39,476 bases of DNA from Butyrivibrio sp. (GCA_024690485.1 JAILPB010000099.1:1-39476); one strand, 5' to 3'; shown: positions 1 through 8,567, counted from the first letter of the stretch. Numbers and translations: made by a program. The notes: a model not told the origin generated them from the sequence alone.

Positions 1-1
1 A

Positions 2-427
2 CCTCGTGCAAAGGTTAACTGCTACGGCGCTAACGATGTACAGGAAGGTGTTGCTATCATGTGGAAGGAGAACGTTGACGTATCTATCACAGGTAACTCA
101 ACCAATCCTACAAGATTCCAGCATCCCGTTGCAGGTACATACAAGAAGGAGCGTACTGAGGCTGGTAAGAAGTACTTCTCAGTTGCTTCAGGTGGTGGTA
201 CAGGTCGTACACTTCACCCCGACAACATGGCAGCAGGTCCTGCTTCTTACGGTATGACAGATACTATGGGACGTATGCACTCTGATGCACAGTTCGCTGG
301 TTCTTCATCAGTTCCTGCTCACGTTGAAATGATGGGTCTCATCGGTGCTGGTAACAACCCGATGGTTGGTATGACAGTTTCAACAGCAGTATCCATCGAG
401 GAAGCTGCTAAAGCTGGTAAGTTCTGA
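2..427 (+). CDS. GGGtGRT family protein, C-terminal part (truncated by window start)
   Basis: The reading frame is open from base 2 to the stop at 425-427, so only about 141 C-terminal residues are present; family members are roughly 330 residues as I recall. The diagnostic motif GGGTGRTLHPDNMAAGPASY is visible in the middle of the fragment, followed by a very conserved Gly/Met/His-rich stretch (MTDTMGRMHSDAQFAGSSS, then VPAHVEMMG). This identifies the Pfam GGGtGRT family of anaerobic Firmicutes. No biochemical function is established that I know of; relatives are often encoded beside NifU-like Fe-S scaffold proteins, but that neighbour would lie left of this window. There is no signal peptide evidence in the visible part. 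The gene ends 175 bases before a strong terminator. Family call is firm; function unknown. Confidence 0.85.
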   Translation, partial: PRAKVNCYGANDVQEGVAIMWKENVDVSITGNSTNPTRFQHPVAGTYKKERTEAGKKYFSVASGGGTGRTLHPDNMAAGPASYGMTDTMGRMHSDAQFAGSSSVPAHVEMMGLIGAGNNPMVGMTVSTAVSIEEAAKAGKF

Positions 428-436
428 CCTCAATCA

Positions 437-578
437 CTTAGCGAGGTTCTGTCGAGCTTAGTGAGTGTGGTCGTTCGGGCGAGCGAAGCGAGAGCCGAAC
501 ATCGATGAAACTTAGCGAGGTTCTGTCGAGCTTAGTGAGTGTGGTCGTTCGGGCGAGCACATAGTGCGAGAGCCGAAC
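437..578. repeat. Two-copy intergenic repeat with variable hairpin tip
   Basis: Two near-identical units lie at 437-500 and 511-578, separated by 10 bases. Both begin CTTAGCGAGGTTCTG and end GCGAGAGCCGAAC. They differ at one place: between the shared GTTCGGGCGAGC and GCGAGAGCCGAAC, unit 1 has GAA while unit 2 has ACATAGT. The second version lengthens a possible stem by two pairs (AC/GT) around a three-base loop, so the change keeps pairing. The outer arms GTTCGG and CCGAAC also pair. There is no open frame across them. They lie between the GGGtGRT stop and its terminator, so they would be transcribed in the 3' untranslated region. Confidence 0.8.
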
Positions 579-602
579 TTCCTTTTAAAAAATTAGCTTA
601 GA

Positions 603-636
603 AAACGCCATGGTCGTAAGGCCATGGCGTTTCTTA
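603..636 (+). terminator. Rho-independent terminator after GGGtGRT gene
   Basis: An 11-bp perfect stem AAACGCCATGG (603-613) pairs with CCATGGCGTTT (622-632) around an 8-base loop, followed by a short T-rich tail (TTTCTT). The tail is weak, but stem strength and position support termination of the upstream transcript. Confidence 0.75.
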
Positions 637-717
637 ATGAAACATCTTAAATACGGAGTATAAAAACTCTATTAGTCAAGAAAAGTTCCCTATTTTCCTT
701 TTATTTATCGTTGTTTA

Positions 718-726
718 TGGTAAGAT
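718..726 (+). promoter_or_regulatory. Candidate extended -10 promoter for the GH25 gene
   Basis: TGGTAAGAT fits an extended -10 (TG-N-TAAGAT), with a T-rich stretch (TTTTAT, about 699-704) at -35 distance. It is about 100 bases before the ATG at 825. The rest of 640-824 shows no gene; a small GCGC/GCGC inverted repeat lies near 764-778. Confidence 0.25.
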
Positions 727-824
727 GTATAGGGAGTATTTTACTTCTGTTCATATAGCTCTGCGCATTTACTGCGCTGAGCGTGAGAAAAAGTTTTGTG
801 GTTTTTAAAACTAGGAGGAGAGGT

Positions 825-2213
825 ATGAAGTTAAGCAAGAATGTATTAGCTGGATTAGTGATAGCAACAACGCTTTTTTCAGCTATTCCTTTTGTACCGG
901 GGGAAACTGCTACTGCGGCGGTTAAGTATTCAGGTACATATACTAAAGAAATCTCAATCGAGAAAGTGATTCCCAAAGAAACAAAGAAGGATACAACAGA
1001 TCCTACTGCTGTTAATCCCATAGATCCTACAGCTGCAAACAGTGCAGATACTGCGTCAACTGCTGAGGAAGAACAGGTTCAGTCTGAGGACGTAACAGCA
1101 ATGCCCGGCATGACCTTTGTCATCGCTGCAAAGAGATATGGATCAAATATTAAGACAAATAAGAACAAGAACTACTTTAAGTACTCCACATCCAATAAGA
1201 GAATTGCCAAGGTAACTACAAAGGGTGTCGTAACAACCAAGAAAAAGGGTAAGTGCGATATCACAGTTACTAACAAGGCTGACGGAGTTAAGTTTGTTCT
1301 TCACCTTAATGTAGCCAAGAAGGTTAAGGTGTCCAAGGTAAAGCTCAATGTTAAGAAGAAGACCTACGATGAACTTGGGGATAAGTTCAAATTAACTGCA
1401 ACCATAAGCCCTAAGAAGAACGCCAACGTTCCTGTTAAGTGGTATAGCTCAAACAACAGAGTAGCCAAGGTTGACAACAGAGGAAATGTTACTGTTAAGG
1501 GCTGGGGCGATTGCAGAATATACTGCGAGGCAGGTTCTAACTTTAAATCTGCAAACTGCAGAATCATTGCAACAGATCCCGACGCTCCGGATGATATTGA
1601 TCCAGGTGAAGGCGGAAACAATACAGGTAAGGTAGTTGATATTTCACAGTTCAATACAGTTAATGACTGGAAGCAGCTCAGAGACAGCTGTGATGCTGTA
1701 ATTATCCGTGTGGGTGGACGTTACTACGGCGGTGGCGGACTTTTTGAGGATACTAAGTTCAGAAGCAACGTATATAACTGCCAGCAGTACGGAATTCCCT
1801 ACTCATTCTACTTCTACTCAAATGCAACAACTGCAGCTGAGGGTAGAGAGGAAGCAAACTTTATCGCAGCAAGAGTTGGCGGCTACAGCAGAGTACTTCC
1901 TGTATTTATGGATACAGAGCTGGCTCCCGGCGGACGCGGAAGAGCTGATGGATTATCAAAAGACCAGAGAACCGCTGCGATCAAGGGCGCTTGTCAACAG
2001 CTTCAGTCAAGCGGAATTGATGCGGGTGTATACGGCTCAACAAACTGGCTTAATGCAAAGCTCAACATGGGTGACCTTCCTTATGCTGTATGGGTAGCTC
2101 AGTATGCACCAACCTGTACCTACAGCGGAAGTAAGCTTCTTTGGCAGTTTACTTCAAGAGGCGAAGGATATGGTATAAACGCAGGATGCGACGTATCATA
2201 CTGGTATAAATAA
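825..2213 (+). CDS. Secreted Ig-like / GH25 muramidase (lysozyme-type)
   Basis: A 462-residue secreted cell-wall hydrolase. I take the ATG at 825, directly behind AGGAGGAGAGGT, instead of the in-frame codon at 783; it starts MKLSKNVLAGLVIATTLFSA, a clear signal peptide. After a Thr/Asp/Ala-rich linker (about 45-95) come two bacterial Ig-like group 2 units (about 95-175 and 180-260; STSNKRIAKV and SSNNRVAKVDNRG). The C-terminal 190 residues are glycoside hydrolase family 25: VVDISQFNTV at its start, PVFMDTE with the DxE catalytic pair (D363, E365), and WVAQYAP and LLWQFTS near the end. GH25 enzymes cleave the beta-1,4 bond after N-acetylmuramic acid. The Ig-like units probably hold it at the wall. 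No cell-wall sorting motif is visible. Confidence 0.9.
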   Translation: MKLSKNVLAGLVIATTLFSAIPFVPGETATAAVKYSGTYTKEISIEKVIPKETKKDTTDPTAVNPIDPTAANSADTASTAEEEQVQSEDVTAMPGMTFVIAAKRYGSNIKTNKNKNYFKYSTSNKRIAKVTTKGVVTTKKKGKCDITVTNKADGVKFVLHLNVAKKVKVSKVKLNVKKKTYDELGDKFKLTATISPKKNANVPVKWYSSNNRVAKVDNRGNVTVKGWGDCRIYCEAGSNFKSANCRIIATDPDAPDDIDPGEGGNNTGKVVDISQFNTVNDWKQLRDSCDAVIIRVGGRYYGGGGLFEDTKFRSNVYNCQQYGIPYSFYFYSNATTAAEGREEANFIAARVGGYSRVLPVFMDTELAPGGRGRADGLSKDQRTAAIKGACQQLQSSGIDAGVYGSTNWLNAKLNMGDLPYAVWVAQYAPTCTYSGSKLLWQFTSRGEGYGINAGCDVSYWYK

Positions 2214-2241
2214 TTCTTATTGAAAATATAAGCAATAACTA

Positions 2242-2272
2242 TTGCCTCAGGCGGCCAGGCTGCTTGAGGCAA
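2242..2272 (+). other. Strong hairpin without U-tract, just before the AAA+ gene
   Basis: TTGCCTCA (2242-2249) pairs with TGAGGCAA (2265-2272), and pairing continues inward with wobbles through GGCGGCC/GGCTGCT almost to the loop. The 3' flank is ATATATGG, not a T-run, so it is a poor intrinsic terminator. It ends 6 bases before the GGAG ribosome site of the next gene, suggesting mRNA processing, 3'-end protection of the muramidase message or partial attenuation. Confidence 0.6.
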
Positions 2273-2288
2273 ATATATGGAGACAGAA

Positions 2289-3554
2289 ATGGCACAGGAT
2301 TTATTAGGAAGCATGTATAACGACTTTTTTGGTCCGGGCTCAGGAGGAGACGGAAAGCCTCCGGTCTTTGATGATCCAAAGAAGCAGAAGGAAATAGAAG
2401 ATCAGGTCGAGAAAGACTTTAAGAATGAAGGAAACAAAGGTGGCGATAAGCCGGAAGGCATCGGAGCAGGTTCCCAGACAGGAGCAGGCGCTACAATTTC
2501 AGGCGATGAAGATGCCATGAAAAAAGCTGATGATGCTTTAAGGGAAGCAAAAGCTCTCTTTGCCACAAGCGCCGGAGATAAGAAGGAAAAAGAGGACAAT
2601 GACCAGGAAGAGAAAGAGCCTGAGCCGGAGACAGATCCTATGGAGGATTTGGAGAGCCTCATCGGACTTACATCCATAAAGCATGATGTTAAGGAACTTG
2701 CTGATTTTGTTAAGGTTCAGAAGATGCGTTCAGATGCAGGAATGAAAGCGGTTCCGGTATCCCTTCATCTTGTATTTACAGGAAATCCCGGAACAGGTAA
2801 GACCACGGTTGCCAGAATAATCTCCAGAATATACAAGCAGATCGGTGTTCTCTCCAAGGGACAGCTCGTGGAAGTGGACAGATCAGGACTTGTTGCAGGC
2901 TATGTTGGACAGACAGCACTTAAGACTCAGGCCAAGATAAAGGAAGCCCTTGGCGGCGTTCTTTTCATTGATGAAGCATACTCACTTGCCCAGGACAATG
3001 ACAACTTCGGTCAGGAAGCTATTGATACTATTCTCAAGGCCATGGAGGATCACAGAGATGATCTGGTTGTAATCGTTGCTGGTTACACCAAGCCCATGGA
3101 GAAGTTCATTGAAAGTAACCCGGGACTAAAGTCCAGGTTCAACAAGTACATTGAATTCCCGGATTATTCAATCGACGAGCTGGAATCAATCTTTGATATA
3201 AGCTGCAATAAATACGAGTACATTCTCGAAGAGGATGTGAAAAAGCATATCAGAGAGATGATAAACCAGAGAAAGCTTGAGCGTATTGAGAACTTTGCTA
3301 ACGCTAGAGAAGTCAGAAACCTCTTTGAGGAGATCGTTACAAATCAGGCAACAAGAATCGCCAAGATGGAAAATCCCACACCTGAGGATATCAAGGTGGT
3401 TAAGCTTGAGGACCTGATGGATAAAAAGCCTGAGGCTGATGAAGCCAAAAAGGATGATGCCGAAAAAGACAGTACTTCAGAAGAAACCACAAAGGAAGAA
3501 ACTACAGCAGAGAACACTGAAGTAAAAGAAGAAGCAGAATCACAGGACGAATAA
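2289..3554 (+). CDS. AAA+ ATPase, CbbX/SpoVK type, with acidic tails
   Basis: A 421-residue cytoplasmic AAA+ ATPase. GGAG at 2279-2282 lies 6 bases before the ATG at 2289 (MAQDLLGS), so I prefer this start to the ATG at 2277. Residues 1-115 are a Gly/Lys/Glu/Asp-rich low-complexity arm. The AAA+ module follows: Walker A GNPGTGKTT (165-173), Walker B VLFIDEAY (D228, E229), a GLKSRFNKYIEF arginine-finger segment, and a C-terminal lid ending NAREVRNLFE. This is the CbbX/SpoVK branch, whose members remodel proteins (Rubisco activase CbbX, sporulation SpoVK, EccA of type VII secretion). The last 45 residues are almost all Glu, Lys, Thr and Asp. Substrate unknown. No secretion genes flank it, and the link with the muramidase upstream is only positional. 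Confidence 0.8.
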   Translation: MAQDLLGSMYNDFFGPGSGGDGKPPVFDDPKKQKEIEDQVEKDFKNEGNKGGDKPEGIGAGSQTGAGATISGDEDAMKKADDALREAKALFATSAGDKKEKEDNDQEEKEPEPETDPMEDLESLIGLTSIKHDVKELADFVKVQKMRSDAGMKAVPVSLHLVFTGNPGTGKTTVARIISRIYKQIGVLSKGQLVEVDRSGLVAGYVGQTALKTQAKIKEALGGVLFIDEAYSLAQDNDNFGQEAIDTILKAMEDHRDDLVVIVAGYTKPMEKFIESNPGLKSRFNKYIEFPDYSIDELESIFDISCNKYEYILEEDVKKHIREMINQRKLERIENFANAREVRNLFEEIVTNQATRIAKMENPTPEDIKVVKLEDLMDKKPEADEAKKDDAEKDSTSEETTKEETTAENTEVKEEAESQDE

Positions 3555-3562
3555 TTAAGAAT

Positions 3563-3612
3563 AAAAAATACCGCGGTTTCGTTTAGATGATAAAACGAAA
3601 TCGCGGTTTTTT
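3563..3612. terminator. Bidirectional Rho-independent terminator
   Basis: ACCGCGGTTTCGTTT pairs with AAACGAAATCGCGGT around a short AT-rich loop, flanked by A-run ATAAAAAATA on the left and TTTTTT on the right. Both strands therefore end with a U-tract. It sits between the convergent AAA+ gene and the minus-strand membrane protein gene and should serve both. Confidence 0.85.
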
Positions 3613-3632
3613 GATGCTTTCAGCCGGTCGGC

Positions 3633-4283
3633 TCAGGCAAACTTAAATACTTTTTTATTCAGGAACTTACCAACAGCTGTAATTGTAGGGCCAAGAAGGA
3701 ATACCATAAGAATGGTGCAAAGCTCGATCTTTCCTCCAAGGACAAAGCCTATAACAACGGCTGCTCCGTCGAAGGCAATACGTATAAACTTAAAAGGAAT
3801 CTTCTTGAAAACCCTGTCACTTAAGATGTTAGGGATCGCATCATAGGGAGCAACGCCCATATCCGCATTCATGTAAAATGATGCTGCGATCACAAAGCAA
3901 AGAAGGGCAACTACGAAAACAACAGCTCTGTAGGGCCACTCCTTGAAGACGAACTCGGGAATGGTTTTTCCCCATATCCATCTGCAAAAATCTGAGATGT
4001 ATCCGATACAAACCATGTTGGCAATGGTTCCGGGACCAATCTGGTAACGGTCAAAAATGATAACCAGCACAAACAGAACTGAATTAAGAAGAACCTGCCA
4101 GGTTCCAAAGAGCATACCCAAACGACCAGAAATAGTAAGGTTCATAAAGGTGCAGGGGTCAGTTCCGAGGCTGACTTCGATCAAAAATGAAAGGAAGAAT
4201 CCCATAAAGAAAACGCCAAGGCACATAATAGCGAATTTCTTTTTGAACTGGGGATCTTTGGTAAATCTTGTAATAAACTCCAT
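3633..4283 (-). CDS. YczE/YitT-type integral membrane protein
   Basis: 216 residues with about five to six hydrophobic segments (roughly 17-38, 58-78, 85-105, 115-135, 165-200). The segment LGTDPCTFMNLTIS and the later copy MGVAPYDAIPNILSDR form an internal pseudo-repeat typical of YczE/YitT-like proteins (BCR, YitT family). AGAGGTAG precedes the start. The biochemical role of the family is not settled; a transporter-like function is usually assumed. It lies 32 bases downstream of the beta-sandwich protein gene on the same strand, so the two are probably co-transcribed from the promoter near 5150. Family call is fairly secure; function unknown. Confidence 0.75.
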   Translation of the reverse strand: MEFITRFTKDPQFKKKFAIMCLGVFFMGFFLSFLIEVSLGTDPCTFMNLTISGRLGMLFGTWQVLLNSVLFVLVIIFDRYQIGPGTIANMVCIGYISDFCRWIWGKTIPEFVFKEWPYRAVVFVVALLCFVIAASFYMNADMGVAPYDAIPNILSDRVFKKIPFKFIRIAFDGAAVVIGFVLGGKIELCTILMVFLLGPTITAVGKFLNKKVFKFA

Positions 4284-4315
4284 AACTACCTCTTTAAAAA
4301 TATATTTCTTACAGA

Positions 4316-5104
4316 TCAGGCATTCTTGCCATATACTTCAATCTGGGTAAGAGCGGGGAAAGGACTTGGATCATCTGCCTTTATCAGTTCTCCCAGCTTA
4401 AGGAAGGTGATGCCCTTCTTCTCTATCTTGAAAATATGCGGATCATCCACATGCTTTTCCATTTCTACTGTTTCCCTTGAACCGTCTGAGAAAGTAAATG
4501 TTCCTCTGATCCAGTAATTGTCATGAGGAAAATCTGCTCTGGTGTAGAGCCTTATCTCATCTATGTCTACAGCTCTGCCAAAATCGATAGTGATCTCTGC
4601 GTCGTCCTGTCTGTTTATGCCCCAGGACTCATAGGGCCACTCGCCGTGACTTCTTGTGGCAACCACACCGTCTACTGCATTTCTTGCAGCAAAAACAGCC
4701 TCTCCTCTTGTCTCCACATTGGCCAAAGCATGGGGATAAACTGAGGATTCCTCGTGCTGATCAAAGGGATTGAGGGCAAGGTTTCTGTAGGAATCAACCT
4801 CATAAGATGCAGCCTTTCTGATAGAAACATAATGCCTGTTTCCTACGAAGGCTATGGGATTGTAACTGGTTTTTTTCTCATAAAAAGGGACAGTGTAGGT
4901 TACGGTTTCTGCCTTTACCAGAACAAAAGCCTCTCCAACGCAAGGATCCACATTCACAACGTAGTAGGAATCAGGTGTAAGACCTGAGAAAACAATGCTG
5001 TCGCCCTTTCTGTACTCACCATCCCAGGCAAGTCGCACATAATCATTACCTTCAGCAAAGGCTTTTTCTGATTTTGACCAGTCGTCAACAACTGCAATTT
5101 TCAT
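4316..5104 (-). CDS. Discoidin-like (galactose-binding fold) domain protein, intracellular
   Basis: 262 residues with no signal peptide or membrane segment, started by ATG behind a near-perfect AAGGAGG. The N-terminal third (MKIAVVDDWSKSEKAFAEGN to about 95) looks like a small beta domain. Residues about 120-262 resemble an F5/8 type C (discoidin-like) jelly roll: NAVDGVVAT, ESWGINRQDDAEITIDFG, VDIDEIRLYTRADFPHDNYW and FPALTQIEVYG, matching the usual 'DG...W....WI.VDLG....I..I.LY.R' pattern. Such domains bind sugars or phospholipid headgroups and are usually extracellular, so the lack of an export signal is notable. No catalytic domain is recognisable. It probably forms a two-gene operon with the membrane protein gene downstream. 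Confidence 0.7.
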   Translation of the reverse strand: MKIAVVDDWSKSEKAFAEGNDYVRLAWDGEYRKGDSIVFSGLTPDSYYVVNVDPCVGEAFVLVKAETVTYTVPFYEKKTSYNPIAFVGNRHYVSIRKAASYEVDSYRNLALNPFDQHEESSVYPHALANVETRGEAVFAARNAVDGVVATRSHGEWPYESWGINRQDDAEITIDFGRAVDIDEIRLYTRADFPHDNYWIRGTFTFSDGSRETVEMEKHVDDPHIFKIEKKGITFLKLGELIKADDPSPFPALTQIEVYGKNA

Positions 5105-5137
5105 ACGTAACCTCCTTAAAATCCAACAAACGATATT

Positions 5138-5166
5138 ATTTTGAAGTATTTTAGATAGAATGTAAA
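5138..5166 (-). promoter_or_regulatory. Sigma-A-type promoter for the minus-strand pair
   Basis: On the minus strand TTTACA (5166-5161) is followed after 17 bases by CAAAAT (5143-5138), about 35 bases before the start codon at 5104. The -35 matches five of six consensus bases and spacing is ideal; the -10 is weaker. Confidence 0.45.
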
Positions 5167-5284
5167 GTATTACTGTATAGAGTCTTAAAAAACAATTAAA
5201 TACGATATTTAGTGCATCTATGAGGTGTTACTTCGTAGTATGATTACTATGTATTAATATTTGTTTTGGGAGAAATGAAAAAGG

Positions 5285-5479
5285 ATGAATATTTATTTGT
5301 GCACAGGGGATGAAACCTTGCAGGATGCCCTTAAAAGGATCAACGAGAATGACAGCGAGGGCAGAGTTTTTGTTCTGGATGAGGAAAAAGATAGGTGCTA
5401 TATTGGCGACGATGCTTTTAAGAATGCACCTGTTCTTGTGATGAAACAAAATCAGTATTATGCGTTAAGAGAAGCTTAG
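5285..5479 (+). CDS. Small acidic protein, unknown function
   Basis: 64 residues beginning MNIYLCTGDETLQDALKRIN, soluble, with no signal peptide and no recognised domain. The opening LCTGDETLQDALKRI suggests a beta-strand then a helix, followed by two beta hairpins (RVFVLDEEKDRCYIGDD and PVLVMKQNQYYAL). The start is uncertain: GGGAGA (5268-5273) is 11 bases upstream and AAAAAGG abuts the ATG. It ends 37 bases before hybrid kinase 1 with no terminator between, so it is probably the first gene of the signalling block. It could be a small regulator or inhibitor of the kinase; this is position-based inference only. Confidence 0.55.
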   Translation: MNIYLCTGDETLQDALKRINENDSEGRVFVLDEEKDRCYIGDDAFKNAPVLVMKQNQYYALREA

Positions 5480-5516
5480 GACATATAGATCTGTATAACA
5501 TTTGAGGGGACTTTAG

Positions 5517-8500
5517 ATGAAGTCAAAGGCCAAAAAAAGGGAAATGATCATAAGGCACATCATTTTAATTCTGGCTATGCTCTGGTGTACAACCCTTACG
5601 ATCAAGAACAATGGACATATCGACACGAATAAAGAGCTGAACACAATAGAATACGTGGCAGCTTATTTATTCAAGTTTTCTCCTATGCTCATTTTCGCTG
5701 CCCTTGAAGGCGTTGTTCCATGCATCTTTAGTTGCTTCATTTTATTTGCGGCAAAAACTGTTGTTTATAGGGAGCTGGCATTTACTTCCGCGATATATTT
5801 TGTTGGCGGCGCCATGGCTCATTTCTTTAGCATGTCAGGCATGTTTAATAAAAAGAGAAAAGCCCTGGCTGTAATGACGTTTTATATGTTCCTCTACGGA
5901 AGTGTCTGGGGTGGAATCCTTGGAATTCTGTCAGGACGAGGCTTTTATGAGTTTATGCCACACAGGACCATATTCTATTTCCTTAATGAGCTTCCTGAGG
6001 CATTTATAAGTGTTGCGGTTGTTTATATCATATTCGGAGTGGCACCAAATAAAGTTCGCGCACTTTTCTTTAGCGGCGTTTATTACAGATCTGATATTGA
6101 TGAGATAACAAGGAAAGTTGCGGACGTTAGAAAATCAAAGATTGGAATGGCTCTGGCGCTGGTTATTTCCATACAGGCGATAGCCCTTGGTATTGCAGCG
6201 GCAATATATGCCAATACACTTATTCCTACTATGGATGCGCCCTATATCTACAGGCAGGAGTATGACACTGATGAAATGAGCGCAGAAATAGATTGGGAAC
6301 ATACCACCAATATTGTTTCTTTGGAGCATCAGTTCAGTATCATCGAGATCGAGAATGCTAGCAAAGAGGGCAGAAAACTTGGGCTTACTTTGAATAATGC
6401 TACTCTTATATTTGATACTAAGCTCATAATGCTGATACTTATCGTAATCATACCTATGAGTGTCATAGCAAACCAGTATGCCCAGTTCAGAATAGCCAGG
6501 CCCATAATGAGGCTCTCAGACAGCATACAATCCTTCTATGACCTTGGTGCGTCGGGACTCGATGAAAACCTTGAGAACTTAAAAAACCTGAATATAAATA
6601 CTAACGATGAAATTGAATACATGTACAGCACCTTCCAGAAGACCGCTGAGACCATGGTCAGCTACATTAAGATGATCCAGGCCCAGCGAACTCTTGCGGA
6701 TGAACTTAGAACCCAGCAGATGGCCAATGAAGCCAAGAACAATTTCCTGTCCAGTATGTCTCATGAAATCAGGACTCCTATAAATGCTATGCTTGGCTTT
6801 AATGAGATGATTCTCCGTGAGAGCAAGGATCCTGAAATAACCAAGTATGCTACAAATGTAAATGCTTCAGGAAAACTCCTTCTTGGACTAGTCAATGATG
6901 TACTTGACTTCTCCAGGATTGAAGCCGGTAAAACAGAGATAATCCCTGTTGAATATGACCTTAGTTCCATGATAAATGACCTTATAAATACTGCTCACAT
7001 GAGGATGAAGGGCAAAAATCTGGAGCTTAAGACAGATATATCCACAGAGATTCCCTGCATACTTCTTGGAGATGAAATCAGAATAAAGCAGTGCGCAATA
7101 AACCTTATTACCAATGCCATCAAGTACACTAATGAGGGAAGCGTCACCATATCTATCGATCACAAGAAGCTGGATGAAGAAAACATATCCATGCGCATAA
7201 GAGTTAAGGACACCGGTATCGGCATAAGAAAAGAGGATATGGAAAAACTCTTTGCTCCCTTTGAAAGAATCGAGGAGAGCAGAAACAGAACCATCGAGGG
7301 TACCGGCCTTGGAATGAATATTGTAAAGCAGCTCCTTAATCTTATGGATTCAAAGCTTCTTGTCAGCAGTGAGTACGGAAAGGGAAGTGAATTCTCCTTT
7401 AGCATTAAGCAGAAGGTAGTTAACTGGAATCCTATTGGTGACTTTGCTGCAACCTATGAAGAGACACTTCTTGGACAAGATACTTACCATGAGAGCTTCC
7501 ACGCACCTGAAGCAAGGATTCTTGTGGTGGATGATACACTTGCCAATCTAACAGTAATACAGGGACTTTTGAAGCAGACACAGGTCCAGGTAGATGTGGC
7601 TGAGAGCGGATTTGAGGCACTTAACCTCGTCTGCGAGAACAAGTATGACATCATTTTCCTTGATCACAGAATGCCCAAGATGGACGGCATAGAGACCCTC
7701 AGGGCAATGAAGGATCTTGATGAAAACCTTAATAAAAACGTACCGGTCTTTGCCCTTACTGCAAATGTAATTAGCGGAGCAAGGGAGATGTACTTAAAGG
7801 AAGGATTTTCAGGTTATCTTCCAAAACCTGTGGATTCAGCAAAGCTGGAGGATGCAATACTTAAGAGTCTTCCTGATTACAAGGTAATAAGACCTGAGGA
7901 TAAGGATTTTGTTCCGGTAATTGAAGCAGAGGAAATATCTGCAAAGGATCTTAACGCCATAAGTATCATGTCTAATATTGAGGGTATAGATTTTGAAGCA
8001 GGTATTAAGAACTGTGGAGGACCAATTGCCTTTATGGACGTAGCCAAGGATTTTGCATATGCTATAGAAGCCAAGGCAAAATCCATCGAGGATGCATGGC
8101 AGTTTAGAGATTTTGAGAACTACACCACCTATGTACACGGACTTAAGAGCTCGGCAAGAGTCCTTGGTGCAATGGAGCTTTCAAACCTTGCGGCTTACCT
8201 TGAGCAGTGCGGAAACAGCAAAGATGCCCATGAGATAGAACGCAGAACTCCGGAACTTTTATCCATGTACAGGGCATATTCAGATTACCTCAGTCCTCTT
8301 ATTGACAAAGACCTTACTGAGGAAGAGGATATGAGCAAACCGCTCATCGAACCGGAGGAACTTAAGGGCGCTTTAAAGAGTCTTAGAGAGTTTGTTGAAG
8401 GGTCTTACTTTGACAGCGCCGACGATGTGGTCAATATGATGGATGACTATCGGATGCCGGATGATTTTAAGGATACCTATAAAGAAATAAAAAGATTGTT

Positions 8501-8540
8501 ATCGGCAGTTGACAGAGACGGGTTGTTAAAGATATTGTAA
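5517..8540 (+). CDS. Hybrid sensor histidine kinase 1 (membrane, HisKA-HATPase-REC-Hpt)
   Basis: 1007 residues with ATG behind GAGGGGA. An N-terminal membrane region (about 12-235, six or so helices), a predicted extracytoplasmic stretch (about 237-303) and a last helix (about 304-325) lead into a HAMP-like linker. HisKA carries MSHEIRTPINAML with phospho-acceptor H416. The ATPase domain shows N-box NLITNAIKYTNEG, G1 DTGIGI and G2 EGTGLGM. The receiver starts ILVVDDTLAN and has phospho-acceptor D716 in FLDHRMPKMDG with a conserved Lys in YLPKPV. A C-terminal Hpt domain has YVHGLKSSARVLGA with intact H874. It therefore holds a full His-Asp-His relay and is the only kinase of the three here with a usable Hpt histidine. 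The likely next acceptor is the tandem-receiver protein encoded 27 bases downstream. The signal sensed is unknown. Confidence 0.9.
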   Translation: MKSKAKKREMIIRHIILILAMLWCTTLTIKNNGHIDTNKELNTIEYVAAYLFKFSPMLIFAALEGVVPCIFSCFILFAAKTVVYRELAFTSAIYFVGGAMAHFFSMSGMFNKKRKALAVMTFYMFLYGSVWGGILGILSGRGFYEFMPHRTIFYFLNELPEAFISVAVVYIIFGVAPNKVRALFFSGVYYRSDIDEITRKVADVRKSKIGMALALVISIQAIALGIAAAIYANTLIPTMDAPYIYRQEYDTDEMSAEIDWEHTTNIVSLEHQFSIIEIENASKEGRKLGLTLNNATLIFDTKLIMLILIVIIPMSVIANQYAQFRIARPIMRLSDSIQSFYDLGASGLDENLENLKNLNINTNDEIEYMYSTFQKTAETMVSYIKMIQAQRTLADELRTQQMANEAKNNFLSSMSHEIRTPINAMLGFNEMILRESKDPEITKYATNVNASGKLLLGLVNDVLDFSRIEAGKTEIIPVEYDLSSMINDLINTAHMRMKGKNLELKTDISTEIPCILLGDEIRIKQCAINLITNAIKYTNEGSVTISIDHKKLDEENISMRIRVKDTGIGIRKEDMEKLFAPFERIEESRNRTIEGTGLGMNIVKQLLNLMDSKLLVSSEYGKGSEFSFSIKQKVVNWNPIGDFAATYEETLLGQDTYHESFHAPEARILVVDDTLANLTVIQGLLKQTQVQVDVAESGFEALNLVCENKYDIIFLDHRMPKMDGIETLRAMKDLDENLNKNVPVFALTANVISGAREMYLKEGFSGYLPKPVDSAKLEDAILKSLPDYKVIRPEDKDFVPVIEAEEISAKDLNAISIMSNIEGIDFEAGIKNCGGPIAFMDVAKDFAYAIEAKAKSIEDAWQFRDFENYTTYVHGLKSSARVLGAMELSNLAAYLEQCGNSKDAHEIERRTPELLSMYRAYSDYLSPLIDKDLTEEEDMSKPLIEPEELKGALKSLREFVEGSYFDSADDVVNMMDDYRMPDDFKDTYKEIKRLLSAVDRDGLLKIL

Positions 8541-8567
8541 ATCTATGTGCGAAGAGAGGGGAACCAC

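Noticed and set aside
437-578. CRISPR array or transposon end
   Set aside because: Only two units with a 10-base gap, no spacer pattern, no cas or transposase genes, no target-site duplication.
701-1021. Minus-strand open frame opposite the start of the muramidase gene
   Set aside because: It is a shadow of the signal-peptide and linker region, without a ribosome site or family resemblance.
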